A DNA stretch of 64,000 nucleotides from Ustulina deusta (lineage: Eukaryota; Ascomycota; Sordariomycetes; Xylariales; Xylariaceae): the NCBI GenBank assembly GCA_023159155.1, contig JAJNNX010000029.1:496001-560000 (forward strand), given 5' to 3'. The notes beneath the pieces are model-generated. The model saw nothing but the letters and a program-made list of their open reading frames with translations. It was not told where the DNA came from and searched no databases. The position numbers and the translations under genes were made by a program. Below are positions 40,319 to 50,941 of this stretch, piece after piece (positions within the stretch are counted from its first letter, which is position 1; every line of letters starts with the position of its first letter).

Positions 40319-40345
40319 GCTGCTGCTGCTGCTGCTGCTCCTGCT
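40319..40345. repeat. (CTG)n microsatellite in leader DNA
   Basis: Seven to eight CTG units interrupted once by CTC, upstream of the C2H2 start codon. Confidence 0.9.
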
Positions 40346-40466
40346 CTCTTGCCGATCAACTGCAGCGGCCACGCTTAACAACTCCCTCCTGCTCGCCGTC
40401 TCTCGTTACCTGCACCATTCCCGTTGCTACAATTTTTCATCCTCTCTCTATTTCGCTCTCTTCCCA

Positions 40467-40503
40467 CCCCCCCCCCCCCCCCCCCCCCTCTCTCTCTCTC
40501 TCT
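40467..40503. repeat. Poly-C (22) followed by (CT)n
   Basis: C run at 40467-40488, then (CT)n to about 40503, inside the probable 5' UTR of the C2H2 gene. Confidence 0.92.
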
Positions 40504-40617
40504 TTCGCCCTCCCCCCCTTTTTTTTCACGTCTCTCTCTCCCTCTGCGTCCCCCACGTCGAACGAGAAGTCACCGAACGCCGTTGATCTCTTGAGTGCAT
40601 GCGACCGGATAGACCAG

Positions 40618-42381
40618 ATGGATGATCCATCGAGGATATTAGCTCAAGCGAGGCAACAGCTCGAGGCCTTGAAGCAGGCCGGTCTCAGTAAAAATGATTT
40701 ATTAGCTCTGCTGGAGGAAGAACCCCAGCAACAGCAACAACAACAACACCCACATCAACAACATCAACAACAACAACACCAACAGCAGCACATGACACCC
40801 GTAACACCCGTGACACCCGATGGTACGAGATTCTCCGTCACCAATGATGACGATAGCACTCGCGTTGACCGTGTCAAACCAGCCTCTTCCTTGCAGAACT
40901 TTAGCTATCACGACCTCAATGCCTCGTTCAGGCCGCCGCCTCAGTACAGATCGTCCGTGTCGACAGTGTCCAGCAGCTCGAGCCGCGACAGCTGCTTCTC
41001 GGCCACGTCGGTGCGCAGTTCCATCTCCTCCACGACGAACCCCTCGAGCGAGTCCAAGTTCTGGTGCACATCTTGCAACAAGACATTCAAGCGCAAGTTT
41101 GATTGGAAGCGGCACGAGGAAGAGTTCCACGACCGCTCGCGCAAATACCCCTGCGACAGCTGCAACCAGAGCTTCTGGGGCCCCAACACCTTTAATCAAC
41201 ATCACAAGTCCGCCCACGGTTGCCAGACGTGCCCGCACGCCGAGATGGTCATGAAGCCGATGAGGAAGAGACGGGCATACGGCTGCGGATTCTGTGCCGC
41301 GCTGCACGGCCAATTTGAGCGGCACATTGACCACGTGGCGATACACTTTGAGAGCGGCATGACGAAGCTGGATTGGTCGCATTCGAACGTCATCTACGGC
41401 CTACTGCACCAACACGGCATCATCGAGGCCTGGAAGGCCCTGGTCGCGAGCAAGCACAACCGATTCAACGACCGCCAGCCCATGTTCGGCTGGTCGCCGG
41501 AATCGACGGGGAGGGCGCACGGATTTGTCGAGAACGAAAACCCGGGTCAGCTGCAGGATCTCCTCGAGTTCTTCGACGGCTCCAAGGAGAGTGCCAAGAA
41601 GATCGTACAGCTGGCCGAGACATGCGTACACGTCGTTTTGCGGCCCAAGTCGCCGCCGCCGAGCCCAGCCATAGCCACCGATCCCATCCCGTCGCCGTCC
41701 GTCACGGGCAGCGGCCCGCATCGACAATCCGTCTCGCGTAGCACGATGCGGGAGCCTCGACGGTCTGCATCTACATCAGCGATAGTGAAAGCGAACAAGG
41801 GGGTCCGGCGGACCGCATCCAGTTCCACCCCCTTTGAGACACAGTCTCCGAAGGCAACACTCACACCCGTGCCATCCATGACATTACCCTCATCAACACG
41901 ACCGCACCAACAATTAGGTCCTACCACCCACGTCTATCCTAGCTACATGCATACTCCAGGCGCAACCGCCCACCCCCAACCTCAGCTCACCCCCATACAA
42001 ACACATACAAGTACATACGCAGATAAAGCCTTGCCCCCTCCGCCATTAGACCCTGTATCACCCATGGCGGTCGACTTCCCACAGTTCGCCGAGGCACACC
42101 ACATGGGTGCTGCCCCGCCAACACAGAGCTTCCTCCCCGAAGTCGACTTTGCGAGCGACTGGCAAAGCTTCACGAGCACACTCGTAAGCGGAGTCGGTGA
42201 CGAACAGCAACAACAGCAACAGCAGCAGCAGCACCATCACCACCATCAGCAGCAGCATCAGCATCAGCAGCCGCAGCAACAGCATCAACACCAGCAGCAG
42301 GCCATGACGCCTTTCGCGGCACAGGGGTTCCCAATGAGTTGGGAGGATCTGGGACAATTCTCTGGGACGCCAGGGCCCTGA
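40618..42381 (+). CDS. C2H2 zinc-finger protein with polyQ/H tracts
   Basis: Probable nuclear DNA-binding protein in a single exon of 587 residues. The first ATG in frame is 40618 (MDDPSRILAQ); the frame is open upstream, but only non-ATG codons lie there. It starts with a helix (ARQQLEALKQAGLS), then a Gln/His-rich run at about 37-58 encoded by mixed CAA/CAG. Two fingers follow: Cys150/Cys153/His166/His171 and Cys179/Cys182/His195/His200. A third Cys/His region (CQTCPHAE, then GCGFCAALHGQFERHIDHVAIH) forms an atypical finger of the kind seen in fungal C2H2 proteins with a helical domain after it (WKALVASKHNRF, LQDLLEFFDG). The C-terminal third is disordered, Pro/Ser/Thr-rich, with a second Gln/His tract (about 533-570) and an aromatic end (MSWEDLGQF) suggestive of an activation segment. 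The targets are unknown. Confidence 0.9.
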   Translation: MDDPSRILAQARQQLEALKQAGLSKNDLLALLEEEPQQQQQQQHPHQQHQQQQHQQQHMTPVTPVTPDGTRFSVTNDDDSTRVDRVKPASSLQNFSYHDLNASFRPPPQYRSSVSTVSSSSSRDSCFSATSVRSSISSTTNPSSESKFWCTSCNKTFKRKFDWKRHEEEFHDRSRKYPCDSCNQSFWGPNTFNQHHKSAHGCQTCPHAEMVMKPMRKRRAYGCGFCAALHGQFERHIDHVAIHFESGMTKLDWSHSNVIYGLLHQHGIIEAWKALVASKHNRFNDRQPMFGWSPESTGRAHGFVENENPGQLQDLLEFFDGSKESAKKIVQLAETCVHVVLRPKSPPPSPAIATDPIPSPSVTGSGPHRQSVSRSTMREPRRSASTSAIVKANKGVRRTASSSTPFETQSPKATLTPVPSMTLPSSTRPHQQLGPTTHVYPSYMHTPGATAHPQPQLTPIQTHTSTYADKALPPPPLDPVSPMAVDFPQFAEAHHMGAAPPTQSFLPEVDFASDWQSFTSTLVSGVGDEQQQQQQQQQHHHHHQQQHQHQQPQQQHQHQQQAMTPFAAQGFPMSWEDLGQFSGTPGP

Positions 42382-45180
42382 CATGGCAATGCCTAACATG
42401 GGAGGATAAATAGAAGGGAAATGTTGACTGCTGATGCCAGTATTCATGATGACGCTACGATTTGGGGGTAGGGGTTGGCTACACTTGTATAAAATGGTTT
42501 TACTTTTCTTCTACTACGTCAATCTGCGTGTGCGTTGGGGAAAAAAAGATGACGACGGGATCTAGGAAGAGAGAATAGGTATTGGAAGGCAACATATTAT
42601 GCACCGAGGATGCAGAAAAAAACACCTCGAATATTGGAAAAAAGTCTCGGCTGGAACTGCATACTGTTTATAGAGAGAGGTGGAGAGAGACAAGAGAAAG
42701 ACAGAGAGATGAGACGGAGACGGGATGAGATGTCGGTAATGCTGAAGGGAATTGGATGGATCAAGAGCGAACTGCTAGGTGCATTAATATATCTTGAATT
42801 GAGAGTCCACCACCACCATATACACACTGCCTGCGATATCCATTGGAATTCACTAGTATCTAAGCTGCCAAAGCAATCGACTCTCGATGGGCAGACTTGT
42901 TGTCGCGGTGTTGTGGTAGGCCTTGGACGTACGGAAGGGCGAGCGGAAAGAGTCGATTCGCCTACCATATGACAAGGCAAGCAAGACAGTAATCAGGTAC
43001 CTTGTTTCAACCAGGCTTAGATAAACTACCTACCTATCTAGGGTGAAATGCAAATAAGTACGGTGATTTCCGCGAGTGATATCCCGACTGTATATATATA
43101 TATATATATATGTCTATCATTATGATCTCCAGATCCTGAGCAGTCTACCTAGTATACTCGCATAACTACTTCTCAGCCTACCTACGTACCCAGAATGCAC
43201 TCTAGATAGATACTAGCTACGTATACTTATTACTACCTGGTAGATAGGGGGTATAATTCCGCATCCAATTCTACAAGTCCCATACATAGATGTCAGTCGG
43301 TCTCTTCCACGGAATTGGTGTGCATGCATTGTACTTGTCGGCGTTACGATGACGGAAGATGGGACAAAAGGGGGAGGGGGGAGGGGGGGACCTCAATTGT
43401 TCTCGTCGTTGCGGCTGCGGCTGTCTGCCGTCATTCGTTCCATCAGCTGAGCCGCGAACGAGTGCCATTGTCGAGGTCGGTGTCGGTGGCGTTGTTTTTT
43501 TTTTCGTTGTTTTTTTCTCGCTGGCTGGTTGGTCGGATTCGTTTCGGCACCTGAAACGAACCGGGGGGTTGTTTGTTTCGTGGGATCGAAGACCAGACCA
43601 GAATGTGAGGGTGGCAGGTTGAGAGTGTAGTGTAGTGTAGTAACGCTGCTACTTGCCTACCTGCATATAACGTGGTCCGACGTAGTGCACTTTTTTTTTT
43701 TGTTCCTCTCTCTCTCGGTTTATTGGTCTGCTTGTGTTGGATGCGGATGCCCGGCTCGTGTAAGTGGTGTAAGTGTAAGCGTAACTTCAATGGGTGTTCG
43801 CGTTATCTTTGCACACGTACATCGTGGCTGACCCATCTCCAGGTTTTTTTGTCGACTTTTAGGTACCGTGGAGGGGTCCTGTCTGACTGTGTTTTGGCGG
43901 GGTAGTAGTGCGTAGGTAGTGTAAGGAAGGCTCAGCGCGTCGGGAAATGAAAAAGAATCGGGAGTGCGCAATGTCTTGTCGTGGCTACTTTATCTCTGCT
44001 AACGTCAATTGTGTTAGTATTATGTAGGTCTGTTGTGTGGTGTCTCATCCCCCTGTTATACCATGTATAGTGTAGGGAGGGAGCAGCCCTAGGTAGGTAC
44101 TACTAGTACTAACATGAACGACCCATGCAAAGGTGTCGCAGTTTACTAGTACCTATAGTATGTAGTGGTTATGCAGTGACGCTACTGCAGGGTAAGTCGT
44201 CCGATGATGGGATGTCATAGCTAAGTCGATCACCTTGTTCCCGTGCGTACATCCATCTATCGATAAGGACAAGAGCCCCAGCGGACACTCTCTCCACTCG
44301 ATAGATACCTACTTGGGCAGTATCACTCCTCCCTCCTTATTACAGCTAGACCATGGATCTCCGACTACGGTATCCTATCAAGCCACGTGTCTACCCATGT
44401 TGCGAAGCGCAGCAAGATGATTGCCCATCTCTTCGAGCCATTTGCATGTACGTGTACCTGTCGTACACTAGCCCCGACTCGGTGCGCCGTCGCCGCCCTC
44501 GCGCCGGCACATCCCCTGCCACAATCGCGGCTTACGTCAACCAATGCCGCCAAAACGGCGCCGCGGACGGGGCAACATAGCTTCGTAATATAGGTACGCG
44601 TGTACGCGGAATACCCGGTCGAATACGCGGGAGAGAAGAGGAGAGAAGATGGGCCCCTCACTGGCACATCAGCCGCACACTCCCGCCTAGAGCGTCATCT
44701 GTCGACCTTCGCCAAAGGGAACGGCCGCCATACACTACACAATCCGCGGGTTTGAATACCGGAATACCGTCCCCATTCGACAATTCCACGCGCCGAGCCC
44801 TACCAAGAGTCCAATTTGGCTGTCGTGTGGGGGGCTTGTCAAGTACTACCAGTAACACGACCAGTTGGACGCGCGGCTCTCGACAATATCCCTATTCCAA
44901 TTTCAGCATTACATACACTACGAGTAAGGGGGCTGAGCAATCTTCTTGGCATGATCATTCTTTGCTGACCCCCCGGTTTATTGGAATCCCGAAACCAAGC
45001 GCGAGACATTTACTACTGTGGTGAAATAGGGGACTGCGCTTCCGCTCTCTGGGGAATTGAAAAACAATGCCGACCTTCTTGTTCTTCTCCTCCTCATCCT
45101 TCTTCTCTTCGCGCTGCGTGGCTCTGCAGATCTATAATGTATTTCACGATAGATACACTCGAATGCCATAGTGACCAATC
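42382..45180. other. Gene-poor intergenic region, 2.8 kb
   Basis: No gene supported. It holds a (TA)n tract (43091-43111), TAGGTA word clusters (43020-43210, 44090-44110), a GTGTAGTGTAGTG run at about 43625, and T/G-rich DNA at 43380-43560. The end is the promoter of the arylsulfotransferase gene. Confidence 0.6.
43091..43111. repeat. (TA)n microsatellite
   Basis: About ten perfect TA units. Confidence 0.95.
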
Positions 45181-47131
45181 ATGACACGCATCTTGCCATG
45201 GCTGCTACTCGCTGTGGCGGCCTTCGATGCGCGGGCGCAGGCATATGACGTCTTCAGTTCTTCGTTTTGGTATGAATTAGGGTTTTACGGCTGTGAGTGA
45301 CAACCGTTTTCTCTTTTTTTCCTCCATGACCTTCGTGTGTTCGGGTTCATCGGTCGGCTGCCATCCCAAATGCCAAGATCCATGAGCTGACTAAGTACGG
45401 ATAGTATATCCCACAATGAGTTTCAAGTCATCTGAACTCACCGCACCACTGTTGAACTTCCCTCAATGGGACGGGCAAGAATGCAGTGATGGATACTATT
45501 TAATAGCACAGAAGGGGAAGATAGTCTCAGACACCGGCCCGACCATTTTTAATTCGCGAGGGGAACTCATCTGGGCCGACGATTCATACGGCGTAGTGTT
45601 CAATCTGCAGATCCAGACTTACAAGGGCGAGAACTACATCACTTTTTGGTCCAGCCCTGAAGGCAGTTCGCACGGCTATGGGCGCGGGACGTATTACATG
45701 CTGGATTCCTCGTACCAGCTATTCAGAAAGTTCCAGGCTGCAGGCGAGGGTCTGAAAGGGGACCTCCACGAGTTCCAGATCACCGAACATGGGACTGCCC
45801 TGATCACCATTTACAACCCGGTCCCTGCCGATCTAACATCGGTTGGCGGCCCGGAGCAGGGCTGGGCATTGGACTCGATGTTTCAGGAAATCGACATTAC
45901 CACGGGAGAGCTGGTATTCGAATGGAGCGCCATTGAGCACGTCGCCCTGAGCGACGGCGTCAGGTCCTTCGCGGGCGACGACGACGGCACGACGCCAGAG
46001 ACGGCGTTCGATTACTTCCACATCAATAGTGTTGACGTGGACAGCGACGGAAATTACATCGTCTCGGGCCGGCATACCTCGACCATCGTGTGCGTCACCC
46101 GCGAAGGCAAGATCCTCTGGACGCTCGGCGGCGTTGCGAACGATTTTCACGACTTGTCCGGCGGCCGGGCGACCGACTTCATGTATCAGCACCACGCCCG
46201 GCTGCACGCCAACCACACGCTCAGCATCTTCGACAACGCGGCGGCAGAGCGCGCCGGCCGCGCCTCGTCGCAGGCCCACAGCCGCGGTCTCCTCGTGCAG
46301 CTCGACACGATGAACATGACGGCCACGCTGCTGCACGAGTACTTCGACCGCGCCAACCCGCGGCGGACCGTCTCGCAAGGATCGATGCAGGTGCTGGACG
46401 ACCGCGTGGTCCTCGGGTACGGCTGGCTGCCGTTCATCACCGAGTTCGCGCTTGACGGCTCCGTCATCTGCACCGTCGAGCTTGCGCCGTGGGTCGCGGC
46501 GCGCTGGGGCCTCGTGAACACGTACCGGGCCTTCAAGGCGCGGGACTGGGCCGGCCGGCCCGCGGAGCCGCCCTCCGTGCACCTCGACCCGTCTGACGGG
46601 CAGGTCTTCGTGTCGTGGAACGGCGCCACGGAGGTCGAGCGGTGGGTGCTGCAGGGCGCGAACTGGACCGATCTCGTCGGGTCCAGAGCCGACGCGAAAT
46701 TCGTCGACCTTGACATCGTCCTGAAGGACTCGTTCGAGATGGCCTTCGAGGTCCTCGACGATATGCCGCGGTACCTCCGTGTGGCGGCCATCGATAAGCA
46801 GGGCCACGTGCTGCGGCATTCGCAGGTACTCGACCGGAAAGCCGGGAACGCGGCGGACAGCGGGATCCGCGATGTTGCCGTCTGGGGCGCGGTCTTCGTC
46901 GCTGTGGCGGGGGCTGTCCTGTTCGTCATCGGCAAGAGAGGCCGCAAGGCGATCTTGGGGAATTCGTCGCGCGCGTGCGAGCTGCTTGTGCGCGTGTGTC
47001 GGGAGCGAGTCGCACGAGTACTGTCTACCGAGCCTACGGGCGGCACTTACGAGCCGTATCCAAGGAGGAGGTGGTGGCAGGATTGGGGTGGTGTTAAGGC
47101 GCATGAGTTGCAACCTATATATCATGACTAG
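45181..47131 (+). CDS. Arylsulfotransferase-family secreted/membrane protein (PF14269 type)
   Basis: Fungal arylsulfotransferase (ASST) family, predicted beta-propeller. Exons are 45181-45292 and 45405-47131, joined in phase to give YGLYPTM; total 612 residues. Residues 1-20 are a signal peptide (RILPWLLLAVAAFDARA). The body shows the family order: LTAPLLNFPQWDGQ, CSDGYYLIAQKG, GDLHEFQITEHGTALITIYN, FDYFHINSVDVDSDGNYIVSGRH, ILWTLGG, QHHARL and FDNAA. One membrane helix near the C-terminus (about 527-547, VAVWGAVFVAVAGAVLFVIG) is followed by a basic cytosolic tail (KRGRK), so this is a type I-anchored lumenal or surface protein. The substrate is unknown; for the fungal members, sulfotransfer is assumed from bacterial ASST. 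The second half (45900-47000) is markedly GC-rich, with strong G/C third-base preference. Confidence 0.9.
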
Positions 47132-48716
47132 ACTACACTCGGAAGGATTATAGTTGATAGATTATACCCATTTGCTTATGATTCTTATGTTTCTCGAATA
47201 GTAGCTATCCCCTCTTTTCAGCATTTTTTCTTCGCCCGACTCGCCAAAGAAAGAAACCAGGCAAATGGACGTCAAGAGATAAGTCGTAGTATAGACGGAT
47301 TAGCTATTGGTTCAAAGCTCTTCTTCAAACTACCTAGTTCTGCTGCAACCAGCGCAAGGGCCCTCCCAGATCCGGCATCCCTAGAGAATCGACATCCGTT
47401 GCCGCCGCAATCGTCAACTATTGGGCTAATCCAGTCGGAAGAACAAAACAGCAATCTCCCTCGACCATGCCGCTACGGCGCCTGTCTTTCATGTACGGCA
47501 TCTAGCCAGACGGTGTTAGCCGCGCACCCGAGACTCCCTGCAATTTTAAAGGGGCGCTTGTTTGTCTATGTGCCCGTGTTTTGGGGTGCTTGGGAATGTT
47601 GTAGAGTGTGGTGGTCGTAAGAGCCAGAGAATGGATGACAGATCTGTTGTTTTTGCTGGCGAGGAGTTCGGGAGCAATGGGGAACGATGATAAGTCAGAC
47701 AGAACGCCGGAAGGGTAATTAGTGGTTCTATACGATAGTTCGCGATGATCATTCTTGAAAGTGAGAGGAGTAAGTAGGTAAGTAAGTATTGCTTTTTATA
47801 TTTATTTGTCATCGACTCTGCTATGATACTCAACCACTTTTGGGGGTTGTCGGTGTGAAAGGAATCCGGCACCGACATCACATTCTAGACATCGATAGCT
47901 ATTGGCAATGAACGTTTGACTGACTACCTGATATTGAAAGATAGATAGCCGTTGGTAATAGGCACTTAACTTCTGACAGCCGTGTTGGTAGGCGAAGAAG
48001 ACATCTGACGACTTAAGTCAATTTCTTCCGGACGATTTTCCTTTTTATCGTTCTCAATCAATAACAAAACGTTGAAGATGCCTTCTGTGGTGCATGTTGT
48101 ATCCTCTATACGTGGGCTTTCCTTGCTAATTAGGTTGTGTAGGTACAGGCGGGAGGGGCTTTATATTGAATGCCTCGTCGACACCCATGGCACTGTCGGT
48201 CAAACTTTTAGGGGTATCTTGAGCTGTAGCAGGAGCAATTGCGGATTCTTTTGACTACTGCACCGCTGCAAGAAGTCAGTAGAGGCATTTATACCGAGTG
48301 TTTAAGATTGCTAATAGAAGCGAGATGAGAGCTAGAGAGATCTGATGCCCAGATTGAGCTCCAAACCATCACCTCGCTTTTCTAATAGTTACTACTAGGT
48401 AGCGTGGAACGTAGAATTGTCATCCTCTGCTATCTGCGGAGACAGTACTGACTCTATCGACCAACCCTAATTTCCTGCTCGCGATAGACAGCTGAATATG
48501 TATTGAAATGGATGATGTGAGTAGGCTCGTCTGCATCGGCTTCGTAGGTAACATTTTGACAAAGGCGCCAAGGCAGGATTGTCGAGGGCAGAGATCCAGG
48601 TCGAGATACCGACAGACAGCATCTCTTCCAAGACGTCTTAACTATCTAGTGCCCTTGACAAAAAAAAGCGTTGGTATTATTAGGCCATGGGAACTGTACA
48701 GAGAGTGGGTCTTAAC
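47132..48716. other. Intergenic region with dispersed repeat
   Basis: 3' flank of the arylsulfotransferase gene and unassigned DNA. Copy 2 of the GAGTGTTTAA repeat lies at 48271-48316. The segment 48500-48716 may contain further decayed exons of the pseudogene that starts at 50014, but I could not assign them. Confidence 0.5.
48271..48316. repeat. Dispersed repeat family copy 2
   Basis: AGAAGTCAGTAGAGGCATTT then ATACCGAGTGTTTAAGATTG. It matches copy 1 (16763) base for base over most of the stretch. Confidence 0.65.
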
Positions 48717-50014
48717 TCACAGGGCAGCATCTTCAAAATACATTGCAGGCTTAGGAGGTTCTTCTCCATCGACAATAACGTCCTCTGCGTTGTCCATCGC
48801 AGTATGATCTCCCTTGCAGCTCCAACCACTGCACATAGCTTTAAACTTACCGAAAATCTTGGTAGCTAGATCCTTGCCGCCATCTTCGTCTTCGACATTT
48901 ATAATGTTAATGGTAGGCGGGCTGCCTACTCACGCCGCGATAGTAGGGGCTACGGTTGCGGTACCCTCGGAGACCGTTGTGCACGTCAGGACAGCAGCGA
49001 TACCGACGAGCGTACATGCAGCACAGTTATGAGTCCACACTTCAGTGGCGATTATGACGGTCTGCATCGCAGTAGTGTCTGTGGGAATGGATTTGTATGC
49101 GCAGCTTGTAGATTGTGCGCTCGTCGCGGGCAAGACACGGAGGGTGATAGAATCCTCGCATACGCAGAACGCTTGGACAATACCTTCATCTGGGTCTTCG
49201 TTCTGACGCTCGCACGAAGGAGTAGGGGCCGGGGTGATGGCAGTAGGGACTGAACTTGCGCTGGTGGCATCGACATAACAACTAGCGGGGATACAGGGCT
49301 TCTTCCTTTGAGGAGCATTGGCGAAGGTTTGGCGCCGAGCTTGAACAGCTGCATCTATGTCTCCCATGAACTTTTCGAAGTCTTTCGTGCTAGGCGTGGT
49401 GGCGGCTAGGTCTCTAAATTTGAACAAAGGGACAGCGTGTTGTAGGTTGTACACATCCTCCGTTGCTGTTCCAAGGCCTCCAATAGGATGAACCATCGAT
49501 GCTTTCGCCAAATCGAATGTGCGTCTTTCGCGCCAGTTCCGCAACCTCAATATCGCCTGCATTAGGCCCGTTCCAGGGCTGCCATGCTATCCGATAGCGG
49601 AAACATAACAGGGACGGGGACAGAAAACAAGCTCGTTCACTTACAAGGTCAGCTTTTGACTTGCCCTGGCAGCCACTCCCGACTTTGATGGTCTTCCCCT
49701 TCAAAATGTATTATAATAAAAGCTTTCCCGCGTTTGCCAACCGTATCTGCTGTCAGTTCAAAGTTCATCCCTATGCGTCCTGCAATGACCTTGCTCTTTG
49801 CAGCATCGGCATTGACCTTATCATAGGCACTGTTCGTGGGAAGCAAGACGGGAGTCTCGAATTCAGCCCCGATGCCTGCAGTCCTATCGAAAATAGGTAC
49901 TATCAACCCACCTCCCGTATTGTCCTGGATTACTACATCACACTCCCCGGGCTGTAGAGACACATGGACTGCAGAGACAGCAAATAGAGTTGAAAAGTAG
50001 AGAAGTAGTTGCAT
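48717..50014 (-). pseudogene. Decayed secreted-protein gene
   Basis: The start at 50014 opens a signal peptide (QLLLYFSTLFAVSAVHV) and a conserved-looking domain (AGIGAEFETPVLLP, KSKVIAGRIGMNFELTADT). The reading frame is then broken repeatedly. Near 49715 the meaning moves to another frame (ILKGKTIKVGSGCQGKSKADL). A GTAAGT donor at 49644 suggests an intron before WQPWNGPNAG. Near 49530 a second shift moves to a frame running RTFDLAKASMVHPIGGLG to the Cys-rich CVCEDSITL...SCAYKSIP...NCAACTLVG segment. At 48932-48930 a TGA, probably a former TGG, interrupts a frame that continues as INVEDEDGGKDLATKIFG until 48717. I recall fungal secreted proteins with this order but cannot name a function. 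At least two frameshifts plus one nonsense codon argue for a pseudogene rather than unusual splicing. Confidence 0.6.
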
Positions 50015-50826
50015 AGTGGTTAACTCTTCTATCGAAGGACAGAGTGCGTCATGATGAAAAAAGCCCAGCTACTTATTTCCTTGGGCCAAACTGAGGCGAA
50101 TCCACGGTTTCTATCACTTTCCTTCTCTATTGTTTCAATAGTAGGAGATGATTCCTTTCTCTGGGTCCCCCAACATTAAGATGCTATCTAAACAAGCGTA
50201 CAAATTCCCAACCCTATGGATTTCCGAATATTCAAATATAGATATTCAGTCCTTAATCCACTCTCATACTATGTTGGTTTCGGGATGAAAATACATACAA
50301 TAATATACCAATCCTCTCGATGCAGACATTTCTAGTCTTCTAGATACGTAGAGTGTCTGGATAGAAACAGGAACCACGCATTCTGCCTTGACGATTGTTG
50401 GTTTCGGGATAAACACGAATAGAACATGTGAGCATTCCTACATATAACAATAAAGTAGCGCCAGTGGGATTCTCAGTCACATATAGGATAGCTTCTACTT
50501 TGCATACAACTATTGAAGAGTTAGCATAGAAATTCAGGACTGAAAGTTCTGGGGTCTAAAAATGGAGTCCTATATACCACTCACGACCACTAGATGTACA
50601 TGTAATGGTTGGGGAGATACAGCCTATTTATTATCTTTATCTTTCGCACACCTATTACACTCTAGCGGCCACAAAAAACTAACCTGTGGAAGAAACGCTT
50701 AATTCATATAAATCTAAGCATAAAGAAAAAAAGAAAAGAAAGCCCAATTGCAAGCCTCCCTACAAAGGACTCTCTGTAGGCGCACCTAAGGGTCTATGTG
50801 TACTAGTTGCTAGTTGTACAAAAAAA
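50015..50826. other. AT-rich region, no gene
   Basis: Low-GC DNA with a local direct repeat (GTTGGTTTCGGGAT at about 50274 and 50399). It may include the promoter of the former gene at 48717-50014. Confidence 0.55.
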
Positions 50827-50941
50827 TGACAAGAACGAGATTCGAACTCGCGCGGGTTGCCCCAGAAGAATACAACCTGTTTTTACAGGTAAGGATACAA
50901 GTATCTTGAGTCTTCCGCCTTAACCGCTCGGCCATCTTGCC
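50827..50941 (-). tRNA. tRNA-Leu (anticodon CAA) with intron
   Basis: The minus strand folds as a leucine tRNA. The acceptor is GGCAAGA paired with TCTTGTC, with discriminator A at 50827. Then come TGGCCGAGC-GGTTAAGGC (class II D-arm) and the anticodon stem GAAGA/TCTTC with loop CTCAAG. An intron of roughly 35 bases follows directly after the anticodon, and there is a long variable arm (TGGGGCAACC-type) and the T-arm GCGAG-TTCGAAT-CTCGT. The anticodon is at 50908-50906. A T run follows the 3' end as Pol III terminator. The intron holds a small hairpin (ACCTGT AAAA ACAGGT). An intron in tRNA-Leu(CAA) is also known from yeasts. Confidence 0.93.

Larger units (their letters stand above)
38450..40617. 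other. Intergenic/promoter region upstream of the C2H2 gene
   Basis: Very dense in TAGGTA/TACCTA words at 39537-39790. The last 350 bases form a pyrimidine-rich leader with a (CTG)n run and a poly-C plus (CT)n tract. Frames at 39132-39539 and 38772-39083 are likely chance. No gene called. Confidence 0.6.

Noticed and set aside
45833..47125. 430-residue open frame on the minus strand opposite the arylsulfotransferase gene
   Set aside because: The plus strand encodes a recognisable family over the same bases, and the opposite frame stays open only because the region is very GC-rich; it is Arg/Val/Asp-heavy low-complexity translation.
48930..48976. GTGAGT following GCGGC at about 48934 as an intron donor in the 48.7-50 kb gene
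   Set aside because: The same frame continues coherently after a single TGA, so a nonsense mutation explains it better than an intron; no suitable acceptor lies close by.
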